64,000 nt of DNA, from contig NZ_FMBW01000064.1 of assembly GCF_900091725.1 (NCBI RefSeq), forward strand, positions 124,001 to 188,000. The letters are read 5' to 3'. Of the stretch, positions 22,957 through 31,529 are shown one piece after another. The translations under genes were made by a program, and so were the position numbers. The notes beneath the pieces are model-generated. The model was not told the origin of the DNA. It made no database searches and saw only the letters and a program-made list of their open reading frames with translations. The DNA comes from Streptomyces sp. DvalAA-43. GTDB taxonomy: Bacteria; Actinomycetota; Actinomycetes; Streptomycetales; Streptomycetaceae. Positions within the stretch are counted from its first letter, which is position 1. Every line of letters starts with the position of its first letter.

Positions 22957-23798
22957 TCCTGAGGCCCCTCTCCACCGAACACCTGATCGAAGGCGGAACG
23001 GGTGACGGATCCGGGGCCCCGGTCGAGGATGCCGAAGACGATCTGCTCGAAGTGCCCGGCGAACCTGCCGCCATCCAGGAGCAGCGCCCGGAACACACCG
23101 GCCACCCGCGCCGGATCGTTGCGGAACACACCGCAGCCCCAGGCGCCCAGCACCAGCCTGCGGTACCCGCGCACCGCCGCGACCTCCAGCACCCGCTCCG
23201 CCCGGGACGCGAGCGCGGCGGGGATGCGGTGGGCCTCCTCGGGGGTGCGGCTGTGGATGACACCGGCGTTGGGCGCCGGGGAGGTCAGGAAGCCCGCGGT
23301 GTACGGGGTGTCGAGCAGCCGCCCCCGGTCGTCGCGGAACACCGGCACGCCCGGTGAGTGAATCACCCGGTCGGTGTAGAAGGCGCTGCGTTCGGCGCGG
23401 TGGTGGGCGTAGTAGTCGGGGGCGCGCAGCAGGGTGGCGTACAGGGCCGATCCCCGGCACAGGGCCTCTTCCTGGGCCTGTGCGCCGTTGAGGTATCCGC
23501 CGCCGGGGTTGCGGGCCGAGGCGTAGTTCAGCACGGCGACCTTGCCAGGGGCCTCGCCGGTCATCCGGAGCGCCGCCTGCAGGCTGCTCTCCGCGGTGAC
23601 CTCGACGCGCGGGGTGCGGTCGGAGTCCAGTGCGGCGACCGGCACCGGCACCGGCTCCGGTCCGTACAGCCTGGTCGCCGAGAGTGCGGCGGTCAGCGCG
23701 CGCTCGATGCTCACCTCCCGGCCGTCCTGCGTGCGGTAGTGGCCGGCCTCGACGATGGCCTCGGTCTCACGCGCGATGGAGCGCAGCCGTGCGCTCAT
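22947..23798 (-). CDS. TIGR02452-family microbial PARG-like protein
   Basis: A 283-residue macrodomain-related protein matching the bacterial-type poly(ADP-ribose) glycohydrolase family. Signatures are VLNYASARNPGGGYLNGAQAQEEALCRGSAL (the ADP-ribose loop GGG-x6-8-QEE), YTDRVIHSPGVPVFRD and the C-terminal LVLGAWGCGVFRNDP. It should remove ADP-ribose from proteins or act on ADP-ribosylated metabolites. Start ATG at 23798 is preceded by a GGGGGAG RBS. It is monocistronic, convergent with the PemK-like gene and divergent from egtA. Confidence 0.85.
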   Translation of the reverse strand: MSARLRSIARETEAIVEAGHYRTQDGREVSIERALTAALSATRLYGPEPVPVPVAALDSDRTPRVEVTAESSLQAALRMTGEAPGKVAVLNYASARNPGGGYLNGAQAQEEALCRGSALYATLLRAPDYYAHHRAERSAFYTDRVIHSPGVPVFRDDRGRLLDTPYTAGFLTSPAPNAGVIHSRTPEEAHRIPAALASRAERVLEVAAVRGYRRLVLGAWGCGVFRNDPARVAGVFRALLLDGGRFAGHFEQIVFGILDRGPGSVTRSAFDQVFGGEGPQDPT

Positions 23799-23945
23799 CG
23801 GTACTCCCCCGTGTGGTGCATACGGGACATGCTCGGCGCCCCCGTTCGATGGGCGCAACCGGTTTTCCTCGCGCGGGGGCGCTCTTGTGCGATCCATCCG
23901 TACGGGTTTGGGTGGTGGGGAGGCACCGAGAGAAGGAGGCCCGGC

Positions 23946-25265
23946 ATGTCGTGCGACACCCCCGGGGACCACGGTCCGCCCGGCCAGCCCCCGCCCCTGG
24001 GCGAGGGAGAGGCCGAGGATTTACTGCGCTGCATCTGTTTCAAGACGGGACCGCCCCGCAAGGTCGGCGTAGAACTCGAATGGCTCATCCACGACCGGAA
24101 TCATCCCCGCGTCCCCGTCCCGCACCACCGTCTCGAAGCGGCCGCCGACCTGCTGCGGGCCCTGCCCCTGAGCGCGGCGCTCACCTTTGAACCCGGCGGC
24201 CAGCTGGAGCTCAGCTCGCGCCCCGCCGACTCCCTGATGGCGTGTGTCGATGCCACCGCCGCCGATCTCACCGCCGTACGTGACGCCCTGGACCGAGTGG
24301 AGCTCGCACCGGTCGGTCTCGGCGTCGACCCGTGGCACCCGCCGCGCCGTCTGCTGCGCGAGCCCCGTTACGACGCGATGGAGGTCGCGCTCGACCGGTC
24401 GGGACCGGCCGGCCGCGCCATGATGTGCACCACCGCGTCCGTCCAGGTCTGCCTGGACGCCGGAGAGGAGGAACCCGGTCCGCTCGGCTACGGGCGGCGC
24501 TGGCAGCTGTGTCATCTGCTGGGCGCGGTCCTGGTGGCGGCGTTCGCGAACTCGCCCATCCGGCTGGGCCGCCCGACGCCGTGGCGGTCCGCCCGGCAGT
24601 CGCTCTGGGCCGACCTCGACCCATGGCGGCCGCTGGCACCGCCCGGCCTTCTGCCGCCGCGCGACGACTGGACCGCACATGTGCTGGACACCCCGGTGAT
24701 GTGCATCCGGAAGGACGCGGGCCCGTGGGCCGTGCCTCGGGGGCTGACGTTCCGCGACTGGATCCGCACCGGCGCGCCCAGACCACCGGTGCGCGCCGAT
24801 CTCGACTACCACATCAGCACGCTCTTCCCGCCCGTGCGCCCGCGCGGTCATCTGGAGCTGCGCATGATCGACGCCCAGCACGGTACGGACGGGTGGCTGG
24901 TGCCGCTCGCCGTCACCACCGCCATGTTCGACGACCCGGAGGCCGCCGAGACCGTGTACCGCACCGTGAAACCACTGGCCGAGACGGCCGGGGCGGAGCC
25001 GGCGCCACGCAATCCGCTCTGGGTCCGTGCCGCCCGCGACGGCCTGACCGATCCCGAGCTGGGGGCGGCGGCGGTCACCTGCTTCGAGGCCGCCCTGGCG
25101 GCACTGCCCCGGCTGGGGGCCTCGGACGCCGTGCAGAACGCCGTGGCCGGCTTCACCGACCGCTTCGTGGCCCGGGGCCGATGTCCGGCCGACGATCTCC
25201 CCGGGCTGCTCGCGTCGGCTCCGCCCGGCGGTCCGGGCCACCACTCCGAGGAGCCCTGCTCATGA
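23946..25265 (+). CDS. egtA: Glutamate-cysteine ligase EgtA (ergothioneine)
   Basis: A 439-residue GCS2-family ligase that makes gamma-glutamylcysteine, the sulfur donor for ergothioneine synthesis. Visible features are VGVELEWLIHD, LTFEPGGQLELSSRPA and NSPIRLGRPTPWRSARQSLW, all typical of actinomycete EgtA. A perfect AAGGAGG lies at about 23934-23940 before the ATG at 23946; the frame is open further upstream but that part is antisense to the PARG-like gene. It is the first gene of egtABCD; its stop overlaps egtB (ATGA). Confidence 0.92.
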   Translation: MSCDTPGDHGPPGQPPPLGEGEAEDLLRCICFKTGPPRKVGVELEWLIHDRNHPRVPVPHHRLEAAADLLRALPLSAALTFEPGGQLELSSRPADSLMACVDATAADLTAVRDALDRVELAPVGLGVDPWHPPRRLLREPRYDAMEVALDRSGPAGRAMMCTTASVQVCLDAGEEEPGPLGYGRRWQLCHLLGAVLVAAFANSPIRLGRPTPWRSARQSLWADLDPWRPLAPPGLLPPRDDWTAHVLDTPVMCIRKDAGPWAVPRGLTFRDWIRTGAPRPPVRADLDYHISTLFPPVRPRGHLELRMIDAQHGTDGWLVPLAVTTAMFDDPEAAETVYRTVKPLAETAGAEPAPRNPLWVRAARDGLTDPELGAAAVTCFEAALAALPRLGASDAVQNAVAGFTDRFVARGRCPADDLPGLLASAPPGGPGHHSEEPCS

Positions 25266-26605
25266 CCGACTCCCCCACCCCCATCGGATCCGCGCCCCAC
25301 GAGGTGGACGCAGAGGCGCTGCGGCGGCGCGCCCTCGCCGCGCTGCTCACCGCCCGGGAACGCACCGCGCTGCTCACCGACAGCGTGGACGACGACGAAC
25401 TGACCGCCCAGCACTCGCCGTTGATGTCCCCACTGGTGTGGGACCTCGCGCACATCGGCAATCAGGAGGAGCTGTGGCTGTTGCGCGGAGTGGCCGGGCG
25501 GGAGGCGCTGCGCCCGGAGATCGACGGGCTGTACGACGCCTTCGAGCATCCCCGGGCGGCCCGTCCCTCGCTTCCCCTGCTGCCGCCCGCCGAGGCGCGG
25601 GCGTACGCCGCGGAGGTGCGCGGCCGGGCCCTGGACGTCCTGGACGGCACCGCGCTGGAGGGCGGCCGTCCGCTGGTGCGGTCCGGGTTCGCCTTCGGCA
25701 TGATCGCCCAGCACGAACAGCAGCACGACGAGACGATGCTGATCACTCATCAGCTCCGGTCGGGACCGGCCGTGCTGACCGCGCCCGTGCCGCCCGCCGC
25801 CTCCGACGCGGCGGACCTCCCCGCCGAAGTCCTGGTCCCTGGTGGCCCGTTCACCATGGGGACGTCCACCGAGCCATGGGCCCTGGACAACGAACGCCCG
25901 GCGCACGTGCGCGACGTACCGGGTTTCCTCATCGACACGACCCCGGTCACCTGCGGTGCGTACCAGGAGTTCATCGAGGACGGCGGCTACACCGAGCAGC
26001 GCTGGTGGGCGCCCGAGGGGTGGGCGATGGTCCGGGAACACGAACTGACCGCTCCCCTGTTCTGGCACCAGGACACGGGTCAGTGGCTGCGCCGCCGCTT
26101 CGGCATCACCGAGGTGGTGCCGGCCGGCGAACCGGTACTCCACGTCAGCTGGTACGAGGCGGACGCGTTCGCCCGCTGGGCGGGGCGCCGGCTGCCCACG
26201 GAGGCGGAGTGGGAGAAGGCGGCGCGCCACGACCCGGCTTCGGGGCGTTCCCGGCGCTATCCCTGGGGCGACGAGGACCCGGCGCCGGAACTGGCGAACC
26301 TGGGTCAGCGCCATCTGCGGCCCGCGCCCGCGGGGGCGTATCCGCGGGGCGGTTCCCCTTGCGGCGCACGGCAGTTGATCGGTGATGTGTGGGAGTGGAC
26401 GTCGAGCGACTTCCTCCCCTATCCCGGCTTCTCGGCGTTTCCGTACCGCGAGTACTCCGAGGTGTTCTTCGGCCCGGCCCACAAGGTGCTGCGCGGCGGT
26501 TCGTTCGCCGTGGACCCGGTGGTCTGCCGGGGGACGTTCCGCAACTGGGACCTGCCGGTGCGGCGTCAGATCTTCTCCGGGTTCCGCACCGCGAGGGATG
26601 CCTGA
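25262..26605 (+). CDS. egtB: Sulfoxide synthase EgtB
   Basis: A 447-residue non-haem iron enzyme joining gamma-glutamylcysteine to hercynine with O2. The N-terminal DinB-like domain supplies the iron ligands in HIGNQEE and HEQQHDE. The C-terminal formylglycine-generating-enzyme-like domain starts at VPGGPFTMGTS and includes GDVWEWTSSDF, KVLRGGSF and FRNWDLPVRRQIFSGFRTA. All are intact. The start overlaps the egtA stop and the stop overlaps egtC (TGATG). Confidence 0.93.
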   Translation: MTDSPTPIGSAPHEVDAEALRRRALAALLTARERTALLTDSVDDDELTAQHSPLMSPLVWDLAHIGNQEELWLLRGVAGREALRPEIDGLYDAFEHPRAARPSLPLLPPAEARAYAAEVRGRALDVLDGTALEGGRPLVRSGFAFGMIAQHEQQHDETMLITHQLRSGPAVLTAPVPPAASDAADLPAEVLVPGGPFTMGTSTEPWALDNERPAHVRDVPGFLIDTTPVTCGAYQEFIEDGGYTEQRWWAPEGWAMVREHELTAPLFWHQDTGQWLRRRFGITEVVPAGEPVLHVSWYEADAFARWAGRRLPTEAEWEKAARHDPASGRSRRYPWGDEDPAPELANLGQRHLRPAPAGAYPRGGSPCGARQLIGDVWEWTSSDFLPYPGFSAFPYREYSEVFFGPAHKVLRGGSFAVDPVVCRGTFRNWDLPVRRQIFSGFRTARDA

Positions 26606-27360
26606 TGTGCCGTCATATCGCCTATCTGGGACCGCCGGTGCCCCTCGGTGAACTGCTGACACGACCGCCCCACTCCCTGGTGCGCCAGTCCTGGGAGCCC
26701 CGGCACCAGCGGTACGGAACCGTCAACGCGGACGGTTTCGGCGTCGGCTGGTACGCGGAAGGTGACCGGGTGCCCGGACGCTACCGGCGCCGGGGCCCTG
26801 TCTGGGGCGACGAGACCTTCGCCGACCTGGCCAGGGTGGTGCGCAGCACGGCGCTGCTCGCCGCCGTCCGGGACGCCACCGAGGCGGGCGCCGACGGCGA
26901 GGCGGCGGCCGCGCCCTTCGCCGCCGGGCCGCTGCTGTTCAGCCACAACGGTGCGGTGAAGGGCTGGCCGCACTCGGTGGCGCCGCTGGCCGCCGCGCTG
27001 CCGCCGGCCGAACTGCTCACCCTCACGGCGCGCTGCGACTCGGCGCTCGTCTGGGCCCTCGTACGGCACCGGCTGACCGACGGCGACGCACTGCCGCAGG
27101 CCGTCGCCGACACCGTGCTCGACGTGGCGGGCGCGGCGCCGGGGTCCCGGCTGAATCTGCTGCTGACCGACGGCTCGACGATCATCGCGACGGCCTGGGG
27201 CGACACCCTGTCCTATCTCGCCGAACCGGGCCTGCGCACGGTCGTGGCCTCGGAGCCGTACGACGACGATCCGCGCTGGCGCACGGTCCCCGACCGCACC
27301 TTGCTGACGGCGACCCGCACCGACGTTCTGCTGACCCCGCTCAAGGAGCCCGCCGAGTGA
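26605..27360 (+). CDS. egtC: Gamma-glutamyl hercynylcysteine sulfoxide hydrolase EgtC
   Basis: A 251-residue class-II glutamine amidotransferase-like hydrolase removing the glutamyl group. The N-terminal nucleophile is Cys2 (MCRHIAYLG), followed by NADGFGVGWY and FSHNGAVKGW. The start ATG at 26605 gives the required Cys2. It overlaps both neighbours, consistent with strict co-translation in the pathway. Confidence 0.92.
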   Translation: MCRHIAYLGPPVPLGELLTRPPHSLVRQSWEPRHQRYGTVNADGFGVGWYAEGDRVPGRYRRRGPVWGDETFADLARVVRSTALLAAVRDATEAGADGEAAAAPFAAGPLLFSHNGAVKGWPHSVAPLAAALPPAELLTLTARCDSALVWALVRHRLTDGDALPQAVADTVLDVAGAAPGSRLNLLLTDGSTIIATAWGDTLSYLAEPGLRTVVASEPYDDDPRWRTVPDRTLLTATRTDVLLTPLKEPAE

Positions 27361-28319
27361 GTCCCTTTCTGCTGACCCGCACCCTGCCGGTGGACGCGAC
27401 GGACGCGGCGCTGCGCGCCGATGTCCTGCACGGTCTGACCCGGCATCCTAAGACGCTGCCGCCCAAGTGGTTCTACGACGCGCACGGCAGTGAGCTGTTC
27501 GAGGAGATCACCCGGCTGCCCGAGTACTACCCGACCCGCGCCGAGCGGGAGATCCTGATCGGCCGCGCCGACGAGATCGCGCGGGCGTCCGGGGCGCGGA
27601 CCCTGATCGAGCTGGGGTCCGGTTCGTCCGAGAAGACCCGGCACCTGCTGGACGCGCTGCCCGCGCTGCACAGCTATGTTCCGGTCGATGTGAGCGAGAG
27701 CGCGCTGCGCGGCGCCGCCGAGGCCCTGCTCGCCGAGCGGCCCGAGCTCTCCGTACACGCGTTGATCGCCGATTTCACGGGCGGGCTGGCACTGCCGGGC
27801 ACGCCGGGGCCCAGGCTGATCGCGTTCCTGGGCGGCACGATCGGCAATCTGCTGCCCGACGGGCGGGCGGCGTTCCTGAAGTCCGTACGGTCGCTGCTCT
27901 CGCCCGGCGACGCGCTGCTGCTCGGCACCGATCTGGTGAAGGAGGAGAAGGTGCTGGTCGCCGCGTACGACGACGTGGCCGGGGTGACCGCCGAGTTCAA
28001 CAGGAACGTACTGAAGGTCGTGAACCGGGAGTTGGGCGCGGACTTCGACCCGGCCGGTTTCGATCATGTGGCGCTCTGGGATCCGGAGCACGAATGGATC
28101 GAGATGCGACTGCGGGCCCGCCGGGCGCACACCGTGAAGATCCCGGCCCTGGATCTGCTGGTGGGTTTCGAGGCCGGTGAGGAGATGCGCACGGAGGTGT
28201 CGGCCAAGTTCCGCCAGGAGGGGGTCCGGGCGGAACTGGACACGGCCGGTCTGCGGCTGGATCAGTGGTGGACGGATTCCGGCGGCCGGTTCGCGCTGTC
28301 GTTGGCGACGGCGGTCTGA
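27357..28319 (+). CDS. egtD: L-histidine N-alpha-methyltransferase EgtD
   Basis: A 320-residue SAM-dependent enzyme that trimethylates histidine to hercynine, the first committed step of the pathway. Features are LPPKWFYDAHGSELFEEITRLPEYYPTRAE, split here as KWFYDAHGSELFE and YYPTRAE (57-63), the SAM loop IELGSGSSEKTRHLL (84-98), and FLGGTIGNL. The GTG start overlaps the egtC stop. The 3' end overlaps the convergent olsA-like gene by 58 bases. No egtE lyase gene follows, so the last step is encoded elsewhere or done by another PLP enzyme. Confidence 0.92.
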   Translation: MSPFLLTRTLPVDATDAALRADVLHGLTRHPKTLPPKWFYDAHGSELFEEITRLPEYYPTRAEREILIGRADEIARASGARTLIELGSGSSEKTRHLLDALPALHSYVPVDVSESALRGAAEALLAERPELSVHALIADFTGGLALPGTPGPRLIAFLGGTIGNLLPDGRAAFLKSVRSLLSPGDALLLGTDLVKEEKVLVAAYDDVAGVTAEFNRNVLKVVNRELGADFDPAGFDHVALWDPEHEWIEMRLRARRAHTVKIPALDLLVGFEAGEEMRTEVSAKFRQEGVRAELDTAGLRLDQWWTDSGGRFALSLATAV

Positions 28320-29161
28320 GCGCGGCGGGCCAGGGCGCGGCGGTCCGGCGGGCCGTCCGCCGGGATCGGCGGCAGGACGCGGATCTCGGCGGTCAGGCCC
28401 GCCGCCGTCACCACCCGCCACAGCGAGGCGACGAGCGGATCGTCGCCGACGAACGCGGCCGCACCGGCCGGGGCGGTGTGCTCCGCCGTCGCGTTGTGTC
28501 CTGCCGGGGTGGTGTGTTCTGCCGGGGCCGTGCGGTAGGTGATGCGTACCGGCACGACCGTGGCGTGCGCGTCGATCGCGGCCTGGAAGACGGCGGGGCC
28601 GAACCGGCCACCGGGGCCGCGCCCGCACCAGGTGGTGCCCTCCGGGAAGACGACCACGCGTGATCCGCCGCGCAGCGCCGCACCGATGGTCCGTACGGTC
28701 GCGGGCAGCGCGCGCAGGCGGTCGCGTTCGACGAAGAGCGTGCCGCCCCGTGCGGCGAGCGGGCCGAGCAGCGGCCAGCCGCGGATCTCGCTCTTGGCCA
28801 GCATCCGGCCGGGGAACACGGCCGCGACGAGCGGGATGTCCAGCCAGGAGATGTGGTTCGCGACGACGAGCGTGCCGGGTGTCCCGGGCGTCCTGTCGGG
28901 GGCGCCGGGTGTGCCGGGTGTGCCGACGATCCGGACCCGCACCCCGAAGGCGCGCACGACCCCGTACGCCCAGCGCCTGATCAGCCGCTCCCTGCGGGCC
29001 GCGCCGAGCAGTGGCAGGAGCGGGGCACCCAGCGCACCGGCCAGGATGCACGCGCACCCGGCGAGCAGCAGGGCCGCGGCGGCCGGCCGGCCGCGCACCC
29101 GGCCCTCGTGACCGGCGCAGGTGCGTGGGGTGCAGGGTGCGGTGGGCAGCCAGGGGTTCAT
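28262..29161 (-). CDS. olsA: Acyltransferase, PlsC/OlsA family
   Basis: A 299-residue 1-acylglycerol-3-phosphate acyltransferase-family membrane protein. The acyltransferase motif NHISWLD (H-x4-D) and the later FPEGTTW block are intact, with a membrane segment near the N-terminus (AAALLLAGCACILAGALGAPLLP). Its ATG overlaps the olsB-like stop, and OlsB-OlsA pairs make ornithine lipid from acyl-ACP and ornithine. So this should be the O-acyltransferase converting lyso-ornithine lipid to ornithine lipid. The region before NHISW contains a short repeat rich in G, T and P (GTPGTPGAPDRTPGTPGT). The C-terminal end overlaps egtD. Confidence 0.82.
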   Translation of the reverse strand: MNPWLPTAPCTPRTCAGHEGRVRGRPAAAALLLAGCACILAGALGAPLLPLLGAARRERLIRRWAYGVVRAFGVRVRIVGTPGTPGAPDRTPGTPGTLVVANHISWLDIPLVAAVFPGRMLAKSEIRGWPLLGPLAARGGTLFVERDRLRALPATVRTIGAALRGGSRVVVFPEGTTWCGRGPGGRFGPAVFQAAIDAHATVVPVRITYRTAPAEHTTPAGHNATAEHTAPAGAAAFVGDDPLVASLWRVVTAAGLTAEIRVLPPIPADGPPDRRALARRAQTAVANDSANRPPESVHH

Positions 29162-29964
29162 CGCAGCGGGGCGAGGGAGAGGAAGTGGCGCAGGTAGCGC
29201 GGGTCGGTGCGGCGCAGCGAGAGCAGTACGTACAGGTCGGCGACGTTGAAGTCGGGGTCGTGGGCGGGCGCCCCGCACACCCGGGCGCCGAGGCGCAGAT
29301 AGCCCCGGAGCAGCGGCGGAAGCGTGGCGAGTCCGGTGGGTACCGGCGCCCCTCCCCCGGTGGGCTGCCAGAGGCGGTGGGGGGTGACCCACTGGTCCTC
29401 GGGGGCCAGGTACTTGGTCCGTACGGTCTCCCATGCCCCGGCCGCCGCGATGCCGCCGTCGCCGAGGGGGATCGAGCAGCAGCCGGCCAGCCAGTTGTGC
29501 CCGGTGCGTTCCATGTAGCGGGCGAGTCCGGCCCAGATCAGCGCGATGACGGCGCCGTCCCGGTGGGCGGGGTGGACACAGGAGCGGCCGACCTCGACCA
29601 GGTCGTCGCGGATCGGGCCGAGCCGGCCGAGGTCGAACTCGCTCTCCGCGTAGAGGCGCCCGGCGATGCGCGCCCGGTCGGGCGGCAGCACCCGGTAGGT
29701 GGCGACGATGTCGCCGGTGGCCTCCTCCCGGACCAGCAGATGGTCGCAGTACGCGTCGAACGCATCGCTGTCCAGGCCGGGTTCGGGTCCTTCCATCCGG
29801 GCGCCGAACTCATTGGCGAAGACCAGGTGGCGCAGCCGCTGGGCGGCGCGGACCTCGTCCTGGTCGGCGGCGAGGGACACCCGGTAGTGCGGGGTGGCGG
29901 GGGTGACGGGCTGCGTGGGAACGACGGGGGCGGCGGGGAGAGGGGTAGCGGGCAGCGCGTTCAT
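29158..29964 (-). CDS. olsB: Ornithine-acyl-ACP N-acyltransferase OlsB-like
   Basis: A 268-residue GNAT-related acyltransferase of the OlsB family that attaches a 3-hydroxyacyl chain to ornithine, giving lyso-ornithine lipid. Recognisable stretches are LRHLVFANEFGARMEG, DHLLVREEATGDIVATYRVLPP, ESEFDLGRLGPIRDDLVEVGRSCVHPAHRDG and GCCSIPLGDGG. The ATG at 29964 follows CGGAGATT. Followed immediately by olsA (ATGA overlap). From memory, the S. coelicolor homologue (SCO0921) is needed for ornithine lipid. An N-terminal Pro/Ala tail of about 30 residues precedes the domain. Confidence 0.82.
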   Translation of the reverse strand: MNALPATPLPAAPVVPTQPVTPATPHYRVSLAADQDEVRAAQRLRHLVFANEFGARMEGPEPGLDSDAFDAYCDHLLVREEATGDIVATYRVLPPDRARIAGRLYAESEFDLGRLGPIRDDLVEVGRSCVHPAHRDGAVIALIWAGLARYMERTGHNWLAGCCSIPLGDGGIAAAGAWETVRTKYLAPEDQWVTPHRLWQPTGGGAPVPTGLATLPPLLRGYLRLGARVCGAPAHDPDFNVADLYVLLSLRRTDPRYLRHFLSLAPLR

Positions 29965-30014
29965 GACAATCTCCGGGGACGGATCGGCAAGGGCGGCCGC
30001 CGGGCCCCGCACCG

Positions 30015-30097
30015 TGTGCGAAGGCCCGGCCCCTTACTTCTTCCGCGACCGGCTGGATTCGACATGACCGCCCGGGAGCGCCGACATGTGCGAAGGC
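30015..30097. repeat. Two 11-bp direct repeats upstream of olsB
   Basis: TGTGCGAAGGC occurs at 30015-30025 and 30087-30097, 72 bases apart, in the short region between olsB and the sugar-binding-protein gene. Exact repetition of an 11-mer in 145 bases is unusual by chance and may mark a regulator site or an old duplication. Confidence 0.4.
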
Positions 30098-30121
30098 TGA
30101 ATCCCGGGGGTGGCCGGCTCG

Positions 30122-30150
30122 GACCCCCGCCCGGCTGCCGAGCGGGGGTC
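30122..30150 (-). terminator. 9-bp GC hairpin after the sugar-binding-protein gene
   Basis: GACCCCCGC (30122-30130) and GCGGGGGTC (30142-30150) are exact complements with an 11-base loop. It lies eight bases beyond the stop codon of the minus-strand gene. Confidence 0.7.
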
Positions 30151-30157
30151 GCGCGGG

Positions 30158-31414
30158 TCAGCTGCCGGCGAGCTTGGAGGTGATCTTCTCCGAGGCGGAC
30201 TTCGCCTCGGCGAGCGGGTCACCGCCTTCGAGCACCGCCGTCATGTACGGCTTGATCGGGTTGTCTGCCTCGACGTCCGCCCACTGCGGCGAGTTGGGCG
30301 TCGCCCGGCCCTGCGTGGCGCCACGGGCCATCGCCGCGGTGCCCTCCTGGCCCACGATCACCTTCGCGAGACCGGGCTTGTTGGGCACGTAGCTCATGGT
30401 TCTGGCCAGCTCCTCCTGCCACTTCCGCCCCGCGAGTGCCTTGATCACCTCGATGCCCTCGGCGCGCTGGTCCGCCTTGTCCGGAACGATCAGGTCGGAG
30501 CCGCCGGTGAAGACGGCTCCGGGCTCCTTCGCGGTCTTGCCCGGAATCGGGAAGTAGCCCAGTTTTCCCTTGAGTTCGGGATTCTTCTTCTCGATCTGCG
30601 CGACGCTGCCGGGCACCGAAATGATCTGTGCGACATTCCCTTCGGCGAACACATCGGCCTGCGGGGGCTTTTCCTCGTCCGCGTTCTTGGGACCGTCCCC
30701 GAGCGCCTGGAGTTGCTTGTAGAAGCTCATCCCCCGGATCGCGGCGGGACTGTCCAGGGCGCCTTCCCACGCGCCGCCCTTCTCCTCGGCCAGTTCGCCG
30801 CCCTCGTCCCAGATGAATCCGGCGAGGACATACCAGTTCTGGCCCGCGAGATAGATGCCCTGATTGCCGTTCCGGTTCAGGAGTTGACTGTCGGCGATCC
30901 ACTCGTCCCGGGTCTTCGGCGGATTCTTGATGCCCGCGTCCTCGAAGAGTTCCTTGTTGTAGATCACCACGCGATTGGCCGCGTACCAGGGAATGCCGTA
31001 CTGCATGCCGTCGATGCTGCCCGGGTCGGCGAGGCCCGGCAGCCACTCCTCGCTGCCGAGGTCGCGTACGGACTCCAGGGTGAGATCCCGCAGGCCGCCG
31101 CTCTCCGCGTACTGGGCGACCTGGGTGTTGCCGACCTCGATGACATCGGGGGTGTCCTTGCCCTTGAGGGCGCCGATGACCTTCGGACCGATTCCGCTCC
31201 AGCTCTGGAACTTGAACTCCAGCTCGATGGAGGGGTGCTCGTCCTGATAAGCCTTGGTGAACCGCTTCAGGAAATCAGCGGAGACACTGTCCTTCATCAG
31301 CCAGATCGTGACCTTCTTGCTGCTCGATGCGGCCGAGCCCGACCCCAATCCGCATCCGCCCAGCGCAAAAGTGGAAACGAGCGCGACGGCTCCGACGAGT
31401 ATGCGGTTCTTCAC
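30158..31414 (-). CDS. Sugar ABC transporter substrate-binding lipoprotein, DasA-like
   Basis: A 418-residue CUT1-type solute-binding lipoprotein. The signal MKNRILVGAVALVSTFALGGC has a lipobox Cys at 21. KKVTIWLMKDS, TPDVIEVGNTQVAQYAESGG and GIPWYAANRVVIYNKELFEDAGI resemble the chitobiose receptor DasA and its relatives. A GTG at 31414 is chosen because AAGGTG lies six bases before it; the GTG at 31423 has no RBS. No permease genes are adjacent, so it must use permeases encoded elsewhere (with the shared ATPase MsiK in streptomycetes). A strong operator sits upstream and nearly matches that of the chitinase gene. Confidence 0.85.
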   Translation of the reverse strand: MKNRILVGAVALVSTFALGGCGLGSGSAASSSKKVTIWLMKDSVSADFLKRFTKAYQDEHPSIELEFKFQSWSGIGPKVIGALKGKDTPDVIEVGNTQVAQYAESGGLRDLTLESVRDLGSEEWLPGLADPGSIDGMQYGIPWYAANRVVIYNKELFEDAGIKNPPKTRDEWIADSQLLNRNGNQGIYLAGQNWYVLAGFIWDEGGELAEEKGGAWEGALDSPAAIRGMSFYKQLQALGDGPKNADEEKPPQADVFAEGNVAQIISVPGSVAQIEKKNPELKGKLGYFPIPGKTAKEPGAVFTGGSDLIVPDKADQRAEGIEVIKALAGRKWQEELARTMSYVPNKPGLAKVIVGQEGTAAMARGATQGRATPNSPQWADVEADNPIKPYMTAVLEGGDPLAEAKSASEKITSKLAGS

Positions 31415-31500
31415 CAGGTTCACCTTCTGCGAAACGGCACGACTGAATTCAGGGACCCGGTGTGGGGGACTGCGGGCGGCGCTCGCACGGGCGTGGCTGG

Positions 31501-31529
31501 ATTTTGGTATGGACCAATGATTTGGTCAA
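31501..31529 (-). promoter_or_regulatory. Promoter with DasR-like operator for the sugar-binding-protein gene
   Basis: On the minus strand TTGACC (31529-31524) and CAAAAT (31506-31501) are 17 bases apart. The spacer carries ATTGGTCCATACCAAA (31518-31503), close to the DasR element (TGGTCTAGACCA core). A second dyad GACCAA-N4-TTGGTC (31512-31527) overlaps it. The leader to the start codon is about 80 bases. Compare 37775-37803. Confidence 0.7.

Noticed and set aside
30000..30100. PHO box upstream of olsB
   Set aside because: I looked for GTTCACC-type direct repeats and found none convincing.
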